Program-made: the position numbers and the translations under genes
In this document: positions 9,396 to 19,440 of the stretch, piece after piece
How the letters are laid out: each line of letters opens with the position of its first letter
How positions within the stretch are numbered: the first letter of the stretch is position 1
From: Hybos culiciformis
Taxonomy: Eukaryota; Arthropoda; Insecta; Diptera; Hybotidae
Reading direction: 5' to 3'
NCBI GenBank assembly: GCA_964007475.1
Contig: CAXFZM010000038.1
Location: forward strand, 1-64,000
Length of the DNA: 64,000 bases
The notes under the pieces: generated by a model
Seen by the model: only the letters and a program-made list of their open reading frames with translations
What the model was told of the DNA's origin: nothing
Databases searched by the model: none

Positions 9396-10638
9396 TTATA
9401 TTAGGAGTATTGGATATTTCAATATCTTCTACAGAGCTTATACTAGTTTCCCTACTTTTATTTTGCCTTTTAAATTTTTTGTTCGAATTTTTTTTTAATT
9501 CTCTTTTTTCTTTATTTGACAAATTCTTACTAAAAATAATTTTACCATTTTCCAGCAATTTTGAATTAACTATATCAAATGGAGTTTTTTGTTGTACATG
9601 TTTTTGGGCTTCTATGACAAGTGGTGTTGTAAATTTTAAATCTTGTGTTGATTTACCTGATTCTGGTTCCAATGGAGCTGTCGTTTTTTTATTTACATTG
9701 TTACCATTCTCACTAGTTCCACATACGCAAATACATTTACATTTTTTTTTCTCCTTGCTTAAAATCTGTGATAAAGTTTTCGGGAAGGGAAAACGAATGT
9801 TGTAAATTCTAATGGCTTCTCGAATGTCTACATTTTCTTTAATTTTTATAGCTTTAATTTCTTTTTCCTTAAGATATCGAGGACAATTTTTGTAGAATGC
9901 ATTGTGATTTTCCTTACAATTTGGGCACTTTTGTGGTTTTTCACATTTGGCTTCTTCTTTATCATTTAGATGATATTCTTCTGAACAGTTGGCACAAGTT
10001 TTTACCTTTTTGCAGCTAGCTGTTGGATGATTGAAATTAAGACAATTCATACAACGCATGGGTGCAGGTATATATTGTCTTACAGTGTATTTTTGATATC
10101 CGATGTAAATTTCTTCAGGTAACTTAGAAATGCCAAAATGAAAACAAAAAAGACCAGTTTCTTGTAATACTCCGTTGTCGTTTTTCTTTTTGTATCTGTA
10201 GATATCTTTCACATTTTGATCACGCATTTCCGAAATGATTTCATCATTACTAATATATTTCAGCTCAGGACAGAATATTATCCCCTTAACCTCATTTAGA
10301 GAATTATGTTCTTCTACACAAACATTAACGGTATTATTTATTACTATGATTTTAATTAATTTTTCAGCCTGTTTCAAGTTCTTAGTTTGAATAAGAATTG
10401 AACCATTTCTTAATTTAGTACATTTCTCAATGGGTCCTGCTGTCCCTTCAATCACTCTTTTCAACAGAAAAGGTGATACCGTGCTCATGTCTTTTCCCTC
10501 ATCTAATCGCTTCATTACAAGGAATTTTTGACCCTCGTTCATATTTTTTAAATTTTTTGATTTATCAAATTTTATCATATTCGCTTGATTTGATAAACTA
10601 GATGATCCCCCTCCTGGTGGAGGGCCTCCACTAAACAT
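9361..10638 (-). CDS. LINE ORF1: gag-like nucleic-acid-binding protein with zinc knuckles
   Basis: The 425 residues begin MFSGGPPPGGGSSS. A central region gives three Cys/His knuckles at about residues 195-255: CMNCLNFNHPTASC, then CANCSEEYH...C, then CPNCKENH...C. This is the arrangement of I, R1 and Jockey ORF1 proteins, which coat element RNA. The C-terminal third is basic and Lys/Ser-rich, with a run CKCICVCG. The 5' UTR before the ATG (10639-10924) is consistent with an untruncated copy. The end overlaps the endonuclease ORF by 35 bases. Confidence 0.9.
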   Translation of the reverse strand: MFSGGPPPGGGSSSLSNQANMIKFDKSKNLKNMNEGQKFLVMKRLDEGKDMSTVSPFLLKRVIEGTAGPIEKCTKLRNGSILIQTKNLKQAEKLIKIIVINNTVNVCVEEHNSLNEVKGIIFCPELKYISNDEIISEMRDQNVKDIYRYKKKNDNGVLQETGLFCFHFGISKLPEEIYIGYQKYTVRQYIPAPMRCMNCLNFNHPTASCKKVKTCANCSEEYHLNDKEEAKCEKPQKCPNCKENHNAFYKNCPRYLKEKEIKAIKIKENVDIREAIRIYNIRFPFPKTLSQILSKEKKKCKCICVCGTSENGNNVNKKTTAPLEPESGKSTQDLKFTTPLVIEAQKHVQQKTPFDIVNSKLLENGKIIFSKNLSNKEKRELKKNSNKKFKRQNKSRETSISSVEDIEISNTPNINESLQYNTMEF

Positions 10639-10924
10639 CTCTGATAAGGAGATTTTCGGCCCCCTTTTTTTTTTTTTTTTTTTATTAAATTAAATATGCT
10701 CAGTTAGGTTAATATAAAATGTGCTTTAATTATTATTTCTTTGTTCGTCTGTTTTTTTTTTTTTTTAATTGTTTTAATTGTTTTATTGTTCAAATTCAAA
10801 GCGGTTTTTTTTTTTTTTTTTTTTTTCTCTATATGGTACTTATTTTTTTTTTTTTTTTTTAATTTTATTTTAATTATTTTAATCCGCAAACGATGCGCTC
10901 TCAACGAGTGATATCACTGGAATG

Positions 10925-10938
10925 TGCTCCGTAATTAT
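10925..10938. repeat. LINE target-site duplication, 5' side
   Basis: TGCTCCGTAATTAT, the second copy of the 14-bp duplication that delimits the LINE. Confidence 0.9.
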
Positions 10939-11549
10939 CGAGTTATTTATTAACGAAATCTATATAAACAATAATGTGAAATAACGATTTCCTTTATAAT
11001 ATAAGACAAGATTGAGGAATAAAGATTTCCTTTATCGCAATCAATGGAAAATTTATTTATTTGCATAATACTGAATTTCAATAAACCTGTTTTTAATTTA
11101 TGTCATCTTAACACTACATAATTATGTTATGTATGTACTTTATATTTATTTTAAAAAACTACTTGTTGATATGTTTTTCAGAAAATCGTTTTTCTTTTCT
11201 ATAAAATAACTTTTCGTATACAACCTCAATTGAAAACAAAATACTACAATTTTTTCTATTTAATGAAAATCTATGTTGAATAAGTAAAAATGATAAATTT
11301 TAATTTCCTTTAGAATCTTTCCCCAAATTTATAAATAACTAGCTCCTATAATTGTATAATTGTATATAAATAAAAAATAAAAAAAATTAAATAAAAAAAT
11401 TATTATCACGCGTTATATATTCATTTTTTTAAATTTAGAAATGTTTCAAGATTCGTCAAAATTGTATTTCTGGGCTCAAACGTTTAATTTTTAATTATTT
11501 GAGATAAATAATACAAGTCGTAAACTATTTTTTGTGTAATAATTGGATG
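10939..11549. other. AT-rich intergenic stretch
   Basis: No ORF, RNA or clear repeat recognised; short AT-rich microsatellite-like runs only. Confidence 0.5.
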
Positions 11550-12180
11550 CATATCAGTTATACAATTACCAGTTATACAATTACCAGTTGTACAATTTTT
11601 TTGTACCAGTTGTACAATCCACGACTTGTACAATTTAAAATTTAATTGTACATCTGGTTTTTTCGATTGTTCAAGTGGTTAAAAGAATCCACATGTTCAA
11701 TTGACTACTTGAACAGAGGAAAACCACTGGTACAGACTGGTACCAGTTGTACAATCCACTTGTACAATTTTATACCAGTTGTACAACTGGTTAAAAATTG
11801 TGCAAGTGGTTAATTCGAAAAAATTGGGATAGTACAACTAGTATAAACTTGTACAAGTGGTTAATTCGAAAAAATTGAGATTGTACAACTGGTCCAACAT
11901 TGTACAGGTGGTTAATTTTATAAAATAGAGATTGTACAACTGGTATAAAATTGTACTGGATTGCACAAGCTGTAAATTGTCTGTACAATTTGATAATCTG
12001 ATTGGACAACTGGTAAATTGTACAACTGGTAAATTGTACAACTGGTCCATTGTACAACTGGTCAATTGTACAACTGGATTATTTGTTCCCAGTTGTACAG
12101 AGAAAAATCCAGTTGTACATTTTTTTCTCCATGCAAATTGAAAAATTGTACAACTGATAATTGTACAAGTGGCACTCATC
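11550..12180. repeat. Minisatellite of TTGTACAACTGGT units in both orientations
   Basis: Dozens of copies of ACCAGTTGTACAA or its complement TTGTACAACTGGT fill the region. Left of about 11790 the first orientation dominates, and right of it the second. Three larger units of about 52 bp (starting near 11809, 11862 and 11913) share GTGGTTAATT...GATTGTACAACTGGT. The core TTGTACAA is itself a palindrome. ORFs across it on both strands are repeat translations, not genes. Confidence 0.85.
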
Positions 12181-12561
12181 CTTTTGAATTACGCACCCAA
12201 AAAACTTCAACCAAACGCCGGCTATTTGAAGTATACCGAGTATACCGAATTGCTATGACAGCATATTTCCAGTTGAAATATTTAAATTTGATGTGAATAC
12301 TTTTCGTCAGAATTGTTGCTGTTGTTGTTGTTTTTATATGATAATTAACTTTTTTTCAGACAGCTTTTAAGTTTTACTTATTTTCCGACAGGTAGAATCG
12401 ACAACAATAATTAGCCGGCAGAGTGAAATTTTTGCCTCCTAAATATTTTAAAAAATTTTTGTTTTAGATTTAATTTTATGGTTTTTGTTAGTTGTGTGCG
12501 TGTTGTGTTTCAAAAAATTGATAAATTTTTTCGAATATTTCCGATTATAATAGAAACGAAA

Positions 12562-13981
12562 ATGAGTAAGACAGTTAAACAAGATCAAAAAAACAATATG
12601 GAAGAAAATAGTCTTCTTGATGTCGACGGACAAGATTTGGAAATAATAGATTTGTCTCAAGAAACAAAATTTCTGGATAATTCGAATGTCCCATACAAAT
12701 TCACTGTTGGGTTCAGAGCAAACAGTAAATTATTGTATATTATCGACGAGCAACAATTCTATTTAAAGAATCGAGCGGTGAAAATTTCCCAAAGCACCTA
12801 CAACTGCTATCGAAATCAAAGAATATTTTAAAAAAGAAGATATTATCAAAAATTTCAGTTTAACGCACGATAAAGTGGATCCAAAACAGTTCTTTAAAAC
12901 TGTATATGATGGCGATCAATTCAAATATTGTGTATTTGCTTTGGATAAAATCATCGAATTGATAAAAAGCAACATTTCGATTGACCGTCGACATTATCTA
13001 ATGGACGCCACTTTTGCTATTTGTCCATTAGGCGAGTTTACACAATTTTTGATAATTTACATCGCTCATTTGGGTAAAACTGTGCCATTCATTTTCATTT
13101 TAATGTCGCGCAAAACAGAACGTTGCTACGCACACTTATTTCAGTACATTAAAGATAATTTATTCGATCTCGAATGCGCAACTGTGATTTCAGATTTTGA
13201 GCTCGGAATGAGGAATGCATTTCAAAAGGTATTTCCAAGCGCAACACCATATACCTGTTGGTTTCACTTTGCGCAAGCGGCCAAAAAGAAAGCTAATACT
13301 ATTGCCAATTTCACAACCACCATCAAGTCAAATCCGAATCAGAAAAAACTATTTTATAAATTCTTGTGTCTGCCGTTGCTACCAGCTGGAAACATACTAG
13401 AAACTTTTGATGTACTGTCGAAAAATGCAATTGAATTATATCCAGATTTGTGTGGTGATTTTGTTCGATATTTTCGAAATCAATGGATTGTCAAAGTAAG
13501 TTTATAATTTTAAAATGAAAATTCAATAGAGTAAAATTGTCTTTATTTTTTAGGAAAAACCGGAAAACATTTCTGTTTTCAAAAGAGAAATTCGCACAAC
13601 AGCCGCATTAGAGTCGTATAATGGTTTTTTGGGCAGAAAAATAATCAAAAGAGGAAATTTCTTTCGATTTGTTCGGCACATGCTTGATCAGGAATTTTCA
13701 AAAGCCAGAGAGTTTAAAATTGTAATTGATAGTGGCGGCGAGAGCGAGAAAAAAGCAAATCAAAGCAACAAGAAGAGAATGGTTAAAGTAAATATAATTG
13801 ACTTACTAATAATTTCTTTCAATTTTATTCAGCTAATTTGTTTTTTTAATTCCAAAATTAAAACAGGAAAAGGACAGTTTAATCGCACAAGTTACATTGG
13901 AATTAGAGCAAAATCTTATAAATGCTGATGATTTCCTGAATAAGTTGACTTACGCAAAACACAAAGACACAAAATTTTTAG
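12562..13981 (+). CDS. MULE transposase-derived gene (spliced; N-terminal frame break)
   Basis: The first part (from ATG 12562) reads VPYKFTVGFRANSKLLYIIDEQ (split: VPYKFTVGFRANSK, LLYIIDEQQFYL), resembling the start of a FLYWCH-like finger. Near 12780 the frame changes; the continuing frame reads PKAPTTAIEIKEYF and then a MULE DDE domain: HYLMDATFAICP, VISDFELGMRNAF and CWFHFAQAAKKK. Exons run to 13495, then 13554-13787 and 13867-13981, with introns of 58 and 79 bp (GTAAG...TAG, GTAAAT...ACAG); a third intron precedes the last exon at 14062. Related insect proteins (knowledge) have a longer Cys/His region before PKAP, so I infer a frame-disrupting deletion of that part. Splicing and intact downstream frames suggest a host gene of transposon origin. 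Confidence 0.7.
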
Positions 13982-14061
13982 GTAAATAAATTTTGGTTTT
14001 AAATTTCATTTTGTTTATTATTATTTCGTTTTGAATAAAATCTCATTTCCTAAATTTTTAG

Positions 14062-14387
14062 ACGACTTTTGCATTACTGATGTCGATAATGAGAATGATG
14101 AATGCGATATACCAACCACTTCAAAATCAATTAAGAATTCAGGTAAATTTTGCGAAATTTGTTTCGAATATGTTAAAACTTCGTTCGTTGTTATCTTGCC
14201 GTGCCACCAACAAAAATGTTGTATCGACTGTGTTAATTCTCATAAAAAAACACATGATGATTTGATTAAATCAATCGAAAGAGAACACAGAGGATCACCC
14301 CGTATTATGAGAGAAGAAATTGCTAAAAATCCTTTGAAATGTCCAAACTGCAACGTTCCAATGACCAATTTTATCATTCCATATTGA
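14062..14387 (+). CDS. Last exon of the MULE-derived gene: RING-like zinc finger tail
   Basis: The exon is entered by a GTAAAT...TTTTAG intron (13982-14061) in the frame of the MULE exons. It encodes an acidic linker (DVDNENDECD), then CEIC, LPCHQQKCCIDC and CPNC spaced as in RING or RING-like fingers. The His sits one position off the usual C-x-H, so metal binding may be atypical. RING domains usually recruit E2 ubiquitin enzymes; here that is inference only. The stop is at 14387. The exon can also be opened by its own ATG in another frame, which is a shadow. Confidence 0.65.
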
Positions 14388-14600
14388 AATTATTATTTGT
14401 TTAGATCTGATTAATTACTAAAATTAAGTGCTTTAATATTATTGTTTTAGATTAATTTTTACCGAATTTAAAAAAAAATCTACTTATATTAGTCTACTTT
14501 TACTAGTTTCTCGTTTACGATTGCCATTCCCATTATATTTTCATAAGTGGAACAAAAGTTCAATTTATTTAAATGTTTGAATATTATTCGTTTTTAAGCA
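14388..14600. other. AT-rich 3' flank of the MULE-derived gene
   Basis: No feature recognised other than a likely 3' UTR. Confidence 0.4.
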
Positions 14601-14964
14601 TTAAGAGGACTTGGTACCAGTTATGATTTTTTGTCCCAAAATTTTTTTGGAAAGCAGTTTTAGATTATTTTTAAGTTTAATTTAGAAAAAAACATTTCAT
14701 TCATCAAACTGTTTGATACTTTAAAAGCGTATAAAACTTTTTAGAATCGGTTAAGGCTAAGTGCTCGGAATCTCTTCAAACCATTTTTTGGTTTTGAAGA
14801 TATTTCGAGCACTTAGCCTTAACCGATTCTAAAAAGTTTTATACCATTTTAAAGTATGAAACACTCCTGAGGTTCTGAATGAATTCTTTTTTCTAAATTA
14901 AACTTTAAAATAATCTAAAACGGCTTTTCAATCAAATTTTGGGAACAAACCAAGTCCTCTTAAG
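14601..14964. mobile_element. Foldback MITE with TTAAGAGGACTTGG termini
   Basis: Left end TTAAGAGGACTTGG is complementary to right end CCAAGTCCTCTTAA. The arms (about 170 bp) pair along most of their length, including GAGCACTTAGCCTTAACCG on the right and its complement on the left, around a centre near 14785. The flanks fit TA or TTAA duplication, so the superfamily (Tc1/mariner or piggyBac-like) is open. Confidence 0.8.
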
Positions 14965-15315
14965 ATAATTCATAAAAATGTTATAAACATATTTTGCGAA
15001 CGCCGAATTAGTGGAATGGGAGTAATATCACAATTCAGTTATTTTATTTTTATATAAACAATTTAGGAAACAGTTTATTGTGTTTATGTCGAATACATGA
15101 AAATTTAAAATTAAAAAAAGATTACTAAATTTCTTATTTCAATAATGATTTACAGTTCCAATTTAGAATAAAAGAGGCAAGCGGTTTAGTTAATTTTTTA
15201 GAAAATGTGAAATTTCTGAGTCATATCAGTTTGATTAATTAAAATTATAACTATTTTATATTTATCCTATAATTACTTTATTACTATAAACAAAAAAAAG
15301 CCTACACGGTTAAAA
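14965..15315. other. AT-rich spacer
   Basis: Nothing recognised. Confidence 0.4.
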
Positions 15316-15500
15316 AAAATAGGGTAAAATTAATAATTTAAAAAAAATCAATTTGATTTATACGATTTTGCATATAAATGTTATAAATCGCTCAGATATA
15401 AAACCTAATAATAAGCCTAAGAATAAATTCGATATAAAAATTTATAAATTAAATAAAAATTGAAATATATTTTATAAAATGAAGATTATCATTTAGTTTG
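15316..15500 (+). repeat. Direct repeat copy 1 (about 185 bp)
   Basis: Shares TTTATACGATTTT, AATAAATTCGATATAAAAAT and AAATGAAGATTATCATTT in order with 16001-16183. The two copies bracket a MITE candidate. Origin unknown. Confidence 0.7.
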
Positions 15501-15585
15501 ATATTTTTTTTACAAAATAAAGAAGAAAATTTATAAAAATAATTATATTTTTTATTATTTTCATACAACATTTTTTATGTGTTAT

Positions 15586-15963
15586 AAGGCTGTCACACTT
15601 CGGCTTTTAATGGCTTTTGAAAAAGCTATCATCGTTGTGGCTATTTCGTGGCTTTTTCCATACAAAAAAAAGAAAAAAAAGCTAGTGGCTTTTCAAAAAG
15701 CCACTAGAAAATCAGGAATCAAATAACAAATGAGCTCTGTGAGAAAAAAATAAACTAACAATTGCATACTTTCAGGAAGTTGGCGGCAATTTTTTAAAAA
15801 AAAAACGAATAAAAAAACAAAAAAAATTCCCAAAAAAAAAGGAAAAAGATATGACAAAACGAGAAAAAAAAAGAAAAAAAAACCAAAAAGTGCAAGTGTG
15901 AACGCATTTAAAAAAGCCGTCATGAGTAGTGGCTTTTTAGTTGTAGTGTGACTCCCTTATAAT
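15586..15963. mobile_element. MITE candidate with GTCACACT terminal repeats
   Basis: The left end TTATAAGGCTGTCACACT and right end AGTGTGACTCCCTTATAA are imperfect inverted repeats. Subterminal GTGGCTTTTT/AAAAAGCCAC blocks are also inverted, and the middle is A-rich. No ORF of substance. The TTATAA at both ends may be target duplication or part of the termini. Confidence 0.6.
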
Positions 15964-16000
15964 ATTGATAAATAAAAAATATAAATTTTCTTACACTTTA

Positions 16001-16183
16001 GGATAAAATTAATAATTTTGGAAAAATCAATTCCATTTATACGATTTTACTGATCAAATTAATAAATTCCACAGTATAAAACAAAATAATAAGTCTAAGA
16101 ATAAATTCGATATAAAAATTTATAAATTAAGTAATAAATTGAAATATATTTTATAAAATGAAGATTATCATTTTGCTTTATTT
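16001..16183 (+). repeat. Direct repeat copy 2 (about 185 bp)
   Basis: Second copy of the repeat at 15316-15500, diverged mostly in its first third. Confidence 0.7.
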
Positions 16184-16245
16184 ATCTTGTATAAAGTACT
16201 ATTTATATAATTTATATTTTCTATTTAATACATTGTTGTATATTA

Positions 16246-16505
16246 CTGACATAGCTCAGTGGAAGACTCTACATCACATTGAACACAGCGGTTAAGCGAC
16301 GTCAAGTAGTGATAGTACTTAGATGGTTGCCCGCATACAAATAAAAAAAAAACAATATAAGAGCAAAAAAGGCGAAAAAAAAACAAAAAGAAAACAAAAA
16401 AAAATAAAAAAATAAAACAAAAAAACAAAAAAAAAAGAACCAAAAAAAAAACAAAAAAAAAAATTAAAAAAATTAAAAAAAACAAAAAAACTAAAAAAAA
16501 TGTAA
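16246..16505 (+). mobile_element. 5S rRNA-like SINE candidate with A-rich tail
   Basis: The head (16246-16338) contains TAAGCGACGTC and TAGTACTTAGATGG with spacing like the internal promoter (A box to C box) of 5S rRNA genes. In known insect 5S rRNA the matching blocks are TTAAGCAACGTC and TAGTACTTAGATGGG. An upstream TAGCTCAGTGG resembles a tRNA A box. The head is followed by about 160 bases of A-rich, oligo-A sequence, the expected retroposed tail. Too diverged for a functional 5S gene. The long hydrophobic antisense ORFs here are poly-T translations. Confidence 0.5.
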
Positions 16506-17029
16506 AACTCCAGCCCAGTCTCCACTTTTATACTTTATTTATCAAATTTAGTGATAAATTTTATTTCTACACTCGGATAAAATTCATCCATAAATTTATA
16601 AATTTAATATTTGAATTTTATTAAATATTTGATAAAAAATATATATATAATTAATAAAAAAAAATATTAAATTATTGATAAAAAAGAATTTATAAATTTC
16701 TTCAAAAAAATTTATGGACCTATATGTATACGAAAATATATTAATTTCATCAGCTTTTTTTTAACCGTGTATAATAAAGGAAACATGTAATAATAATAAT
16801 TAAACTGTAATTAAATGTATGTATGTAAATAACTTACATAAATAAATTAAACGGACTGAATTTAACGAAAAATAGTTTTTAATTTAAGAAAATATAACAT
16901 GTAGAACATTTAAAATTAAATAAATTGAATTAATTTCATGTTAGAAAAATCAGAAAATGAAAATTAGTTATTATTTTAATATTTCTATTCAAAGCACTTA
17001 TCAACGTTGGATGAGTTATGTGCGCTAAA
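16506..17029. other. AT-rich stretch
   Basis: Shares short blocks (AATTTATAAATT) with the 185-bp repeats; otherwise nothing recognised. Confidence 0.4.
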
Positions 17030-17308
17030 AAGACGAGAGGGGCAGACGTAGGGGCACACGAGAGGGGCAGACGAGATTGGCAGACGGGAGAGGCAGACTG
17101 TAGAGGCAGACGTGTGGGGCAAACGGGTGGGTCAAACGGGTAGGGTCAGACGGGAGGGACAGACGGGAGGGACAGACGGGAGGGACAGACGGGAGGGACA
17201 GACGGGAGGGGCAGGAGGGAGGGACAGACGGGGGCACAAGAGGGTAGAAGGGAGGGGCAGAATGGAAAGGCAAAAGGGGAGGTAGCGGAGCGTCCGGGTC
17301 AGCTAGTA
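17030..17308 (+). mobile_element. Helitron-like 3' end carrying a GGGAGGGACAGAC minisatellite
   Basis: A G-rich array of about 11-13-bp units (GGGAGGGACAGAC, GGGGCAGACG) is followed by GGAGCGTCCGGGTCAGCTAGT. CTAG followed by T, preceded by a GC-rich segment, is the pattern of Helitron 3' termini inserted between A and T. No Rep/helicase ORF and no convincing TC 5' end was found, so this would be a fragment. The antisense Pro-rich ORF is a repeat translation. Confidence 0.5.
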
Positions 17309-17436
17309 ATTGAATAAAAAATAAAACTAATTAAAAAATTATTTGATATTAACAAGGTTTTTGGCGCACCTTAAATAATTTTCTTAAGAATTTTCATCAC
17401 ACTTGATTCAAAGCGCGCAAAAAAATGGAGCGCATG

Positions 17437-18200
17437 TGACATGATTTTGCAGATGAGTTATATTCTTTTCAAAGCACATAAGTGATCGACGAAAATCGAT
17501 CGATGAGTTATATTTTTTTTGAAGCAAATAACTTATCATCGATGGATGAGTTATATGCATTGCAAAGGATATAAATCATCGGTCAGTTTTCGGATGAATT
17601 AAAATGGATATAACTTATCGAAAATTGACCGATAAGTTAAATACCAATGTGTTATGCCAGTGTACCTAATTTCACAAATCAATCTTCAGATTTAAAGCGA
17701 GCGATCAAAAAATTTGCGGCGACTGCGATAATATTCGTTCATGATTTTGCGGATGAGTTATGTGTTTTAAATAGGTTTTAATTCATCCGAAAATTGACCG
17801 ATGAGTTATATTTCTTTTAAAGCACATAACTTATCAGCGATGGATGAGTTATGTATTGAATTAAAATGGATCTAACTTATCAAAAATCGACCGATGAGTT
17901 GTTAGACTTCGCCAAGTGTTTGTCACAAATAAGAATTGAGATTAAAAGCGACAAAAAAAATACAGGGCGGCGGCGACAATGTTCGCTCATAATTTTGCGG
18001 ATGAGTTATGTGTTTTAAAAAGGATTTAAGTCATCCGAAAAAGTTGCCAGATCAGTTTAATTTTTTTTAAAGCACATAACTTATCAGCGATGGATGAGTT
18101 ATGTGCATTGCAAAGGATATAAATCATCGGCCAATTTTCGGATGAGTTAAAACGGATATAACTTATCCAAAATCGACCGATGAGTTAAGTACCGATGAGT
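17437..18200 (+). repeat. Satellite of about 270-bp units rich in GATGAGTTA / TAACTTATC
   Basis: At least three tandem units (starting near 17437, 17735 and 17985) share, in order, ATTTTGCGGATGAGTTATGT, AAAGCACATAACTTATC, GATGGATGAGTTATG and ATCGACCGATGAGTTA-like blocks. Short GATGAGTTA words occur in both orientations inside each unit, so each can form several small hairpins. Confidence 0.8.
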
Positions 18201-18202
18201 TA

Positions 18203-18631
18203 TTGCGCGAACCCCTAATGAAGCAGTCAGTTATGAAGCAGTTAGGTTTTACAAATTATGACCAATCTAGTACTTATTTAAAGGGTTTTGGCAATAATTT
18301 GATGCATACATTAGGTGCTATAACTACAGCAGTTTCGATTAATTCCAGATCTTTTGAGCTGTTATTTCATGTTGTTCCAGATAGTTTTATTGCAGATAAT
18401 TTAATTTTAGGAAAAAATTTTCTAATTAATGTCACTTTAGTTTTAGATCGCGGAAAAATTAAAATTATGCCAGAACATTCTAATGCAGGTAAAGTTAACA
18501 AAGATACAAGTAACATATTTGATTTAGCAGATAACAACATTTTTAATATAGATGTAGAAAGTTTGTTGAACAGCAAAACATACGAAAACAAAAATACAAC
18601 AAGTAACAGATTTAATTTAGCAGAAAATTAA
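18203..18631 (+). pseudogene. Gypsy-type pol fragment: retropepsin C-terminal part
   Basis: The 142-residue frame reads LLFHVVPDSFIADNLILGKNFL, split here as LLFHVVPD and LILGKNFL. The LILGKNFL block is the typical second half of a Ty3/Gypsy aspartic protease (I-L-G-x-D/N-F-L). The catalytic DTG half is absent because the 5' side joins the satellite. The end repeats a DLADNNIFNID-like segment twice in tandem, with a stop in the second copy. It is part of a decayed element continuing to 20145. Confidence 0.6.
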
Positions 18632-18753
18632 ATTTTTGATATTGATGTAGAAAGTTTGTTGAACATCAAAACATACGAAAAAGTAACGATTGAAGATACA
18701 AAAATTTTAAGAGAAACTACACACCAAAAGAATTAGAAAAATCATGCATTACG

Positions 18754-19146
18754 ATGAAAATAACGCTAACATATGAAAAGCAAATTTACAAAAAAGCAAG
18801 AAGTTTAGCACCAGTAGAAAAGGAAATAGTTAGAAAACAAGTAGGAAAGTGGTTAGAGGAAAATATTATTCAACACAGCAGTTCAGATTTCACTAGTCCA
18901 GTAGTTACGGTTATGAAAATAGATGGCATCGACTATAGAAAGATAAATGACAAGATTATAAGAGACAGATTCCCACTACCGCTAATTGAAGAAATTTTAA
19001 AAACTTTATTTAACACAACCGGATTTACTCGTGAAATTCTAAACATACACGAACAAAGTTATATTAATGGCAGAAAAGTCGCAGCTATAATTAAAAATTA
19101 TTACTTTTTTCCTTCACTAACTAACAAAATTAATAAATTCTTCTAA
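18754..19146 (+). pseudogene. Gypsy-type pol fragment: RT N-terminus joined to integrase zinc region
   Basis: The first part (ARSLAPVEKEIVRKQVGKWL, then IIQHSSSDFTSPVVTV, DYRKINDKI, FPLPLIEEIL) is the start of a Gypsy reverse transcriptase. It breaks off before the YVDD site and runs into IHEQSYINGRKVAAII and YYFFP, which resembles the HHCC region of integrase. A large in-frame deletion therefore removed the RT core and RNase H. The frame ends at a TAA just past NKINKFF. Confidence 0.65.
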
Positions 19147-19203
19147 TTATATTGTTTGCATTTTAGCGAACCGGAAAATGAGTAAAAAAGAAGGGTTTCT
19201 ACC

Positions 19204-19440
19204 AGGGCTGTGGAGTCGGTCAACAAAATTACCGACTCCAACCCCGACTCCTCATTTTTTTCTTTGGTGACTCCGACTCCGACTCCTACTTTGACTACTT
19301 TGACTCTGTCTGATACCAATGTACTATACTTTCTGTACCCGCACCAGCAATTATAAAAAATAGTATTTTCCGAAATTGCCATAAATTTTAATATGAACAT
19401 AAAAGGGTATTTCCCGTAATTTTCCCAGTAAGCCAAAAAA
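19204..19440. mobile_element. hAT-type terminal fragment (CAGGGCTGTGGAGTCGG)
   Basis: CAGGGCTGTGGAGTCGG followed by repeated GACTCCGACTCC is a typical hAT terminus with subterminal motifs. No matching right end was found, so only one end persists and the right limit is a guess. It interrupts the Gypsy remnant. Confidence 0.5.

Larger units (their letters stand above)
5304..10924 (-). mobile_element. Full-length I-clade non-LTR retrotransposon (LINE)
   Basis: A 5.6-kb minus-strand LINE has all expected parts. It carries a 5' UTR (10924-10639) starting CATTCCAGTG, ORF1 with zinc knuckles, an endonuclease ORF, an RT plus RNase H ORF, and a 3' UTR ending in GCTGGTGGC and a TAAA-rich tail. A perfect 14-bp target duplication, TGCTCCGTAATTAT, brackets it at 5290-5303 and 10925-10938, showing an untruncated insertion. 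The RNase H domain after RT and the CCHC ORF1 are features of the I superfamily. The 5' UTR contains several A- or T-runs of 15 or more. The only coding defect seen is the frame change between endonuclease and RT. Confidence 0.9.

Noticed and set aside
10704..10904. Lys-rich small ORF upstream of LINE ORF1
   Set aside because: Poly-A/T translation within the LINE 5' UTR; no conserved feature.
11791..12296. Overlapping ORFs on both strands with VQFTSCT-like repeats
   Set aside because: Generated by the TTGTACAACTGGT minisatellite.
12740..12831. FLYWCH-like match at the end of the first MULE-gene ORF (TYNCYRNQ)
   Set aside because: The same bases in the next frame encode PKAPTTAIEIKEYF, which continues into the MULE domain, so the Cys/Tyr-rich reading is coincidental.
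16243..16525. Phe-rich hydrophobic minus-strand ORFs that look like membrane proteins
   Set aside because: They are translations of the A-rich tail of the SINE candidate on the other strand.
17025..17273. Pro/Ser-rich minus-strand ORF
   Set aside because: It is the complement of the GGGAGGGACAGAC minisatellite; no start context or homology.
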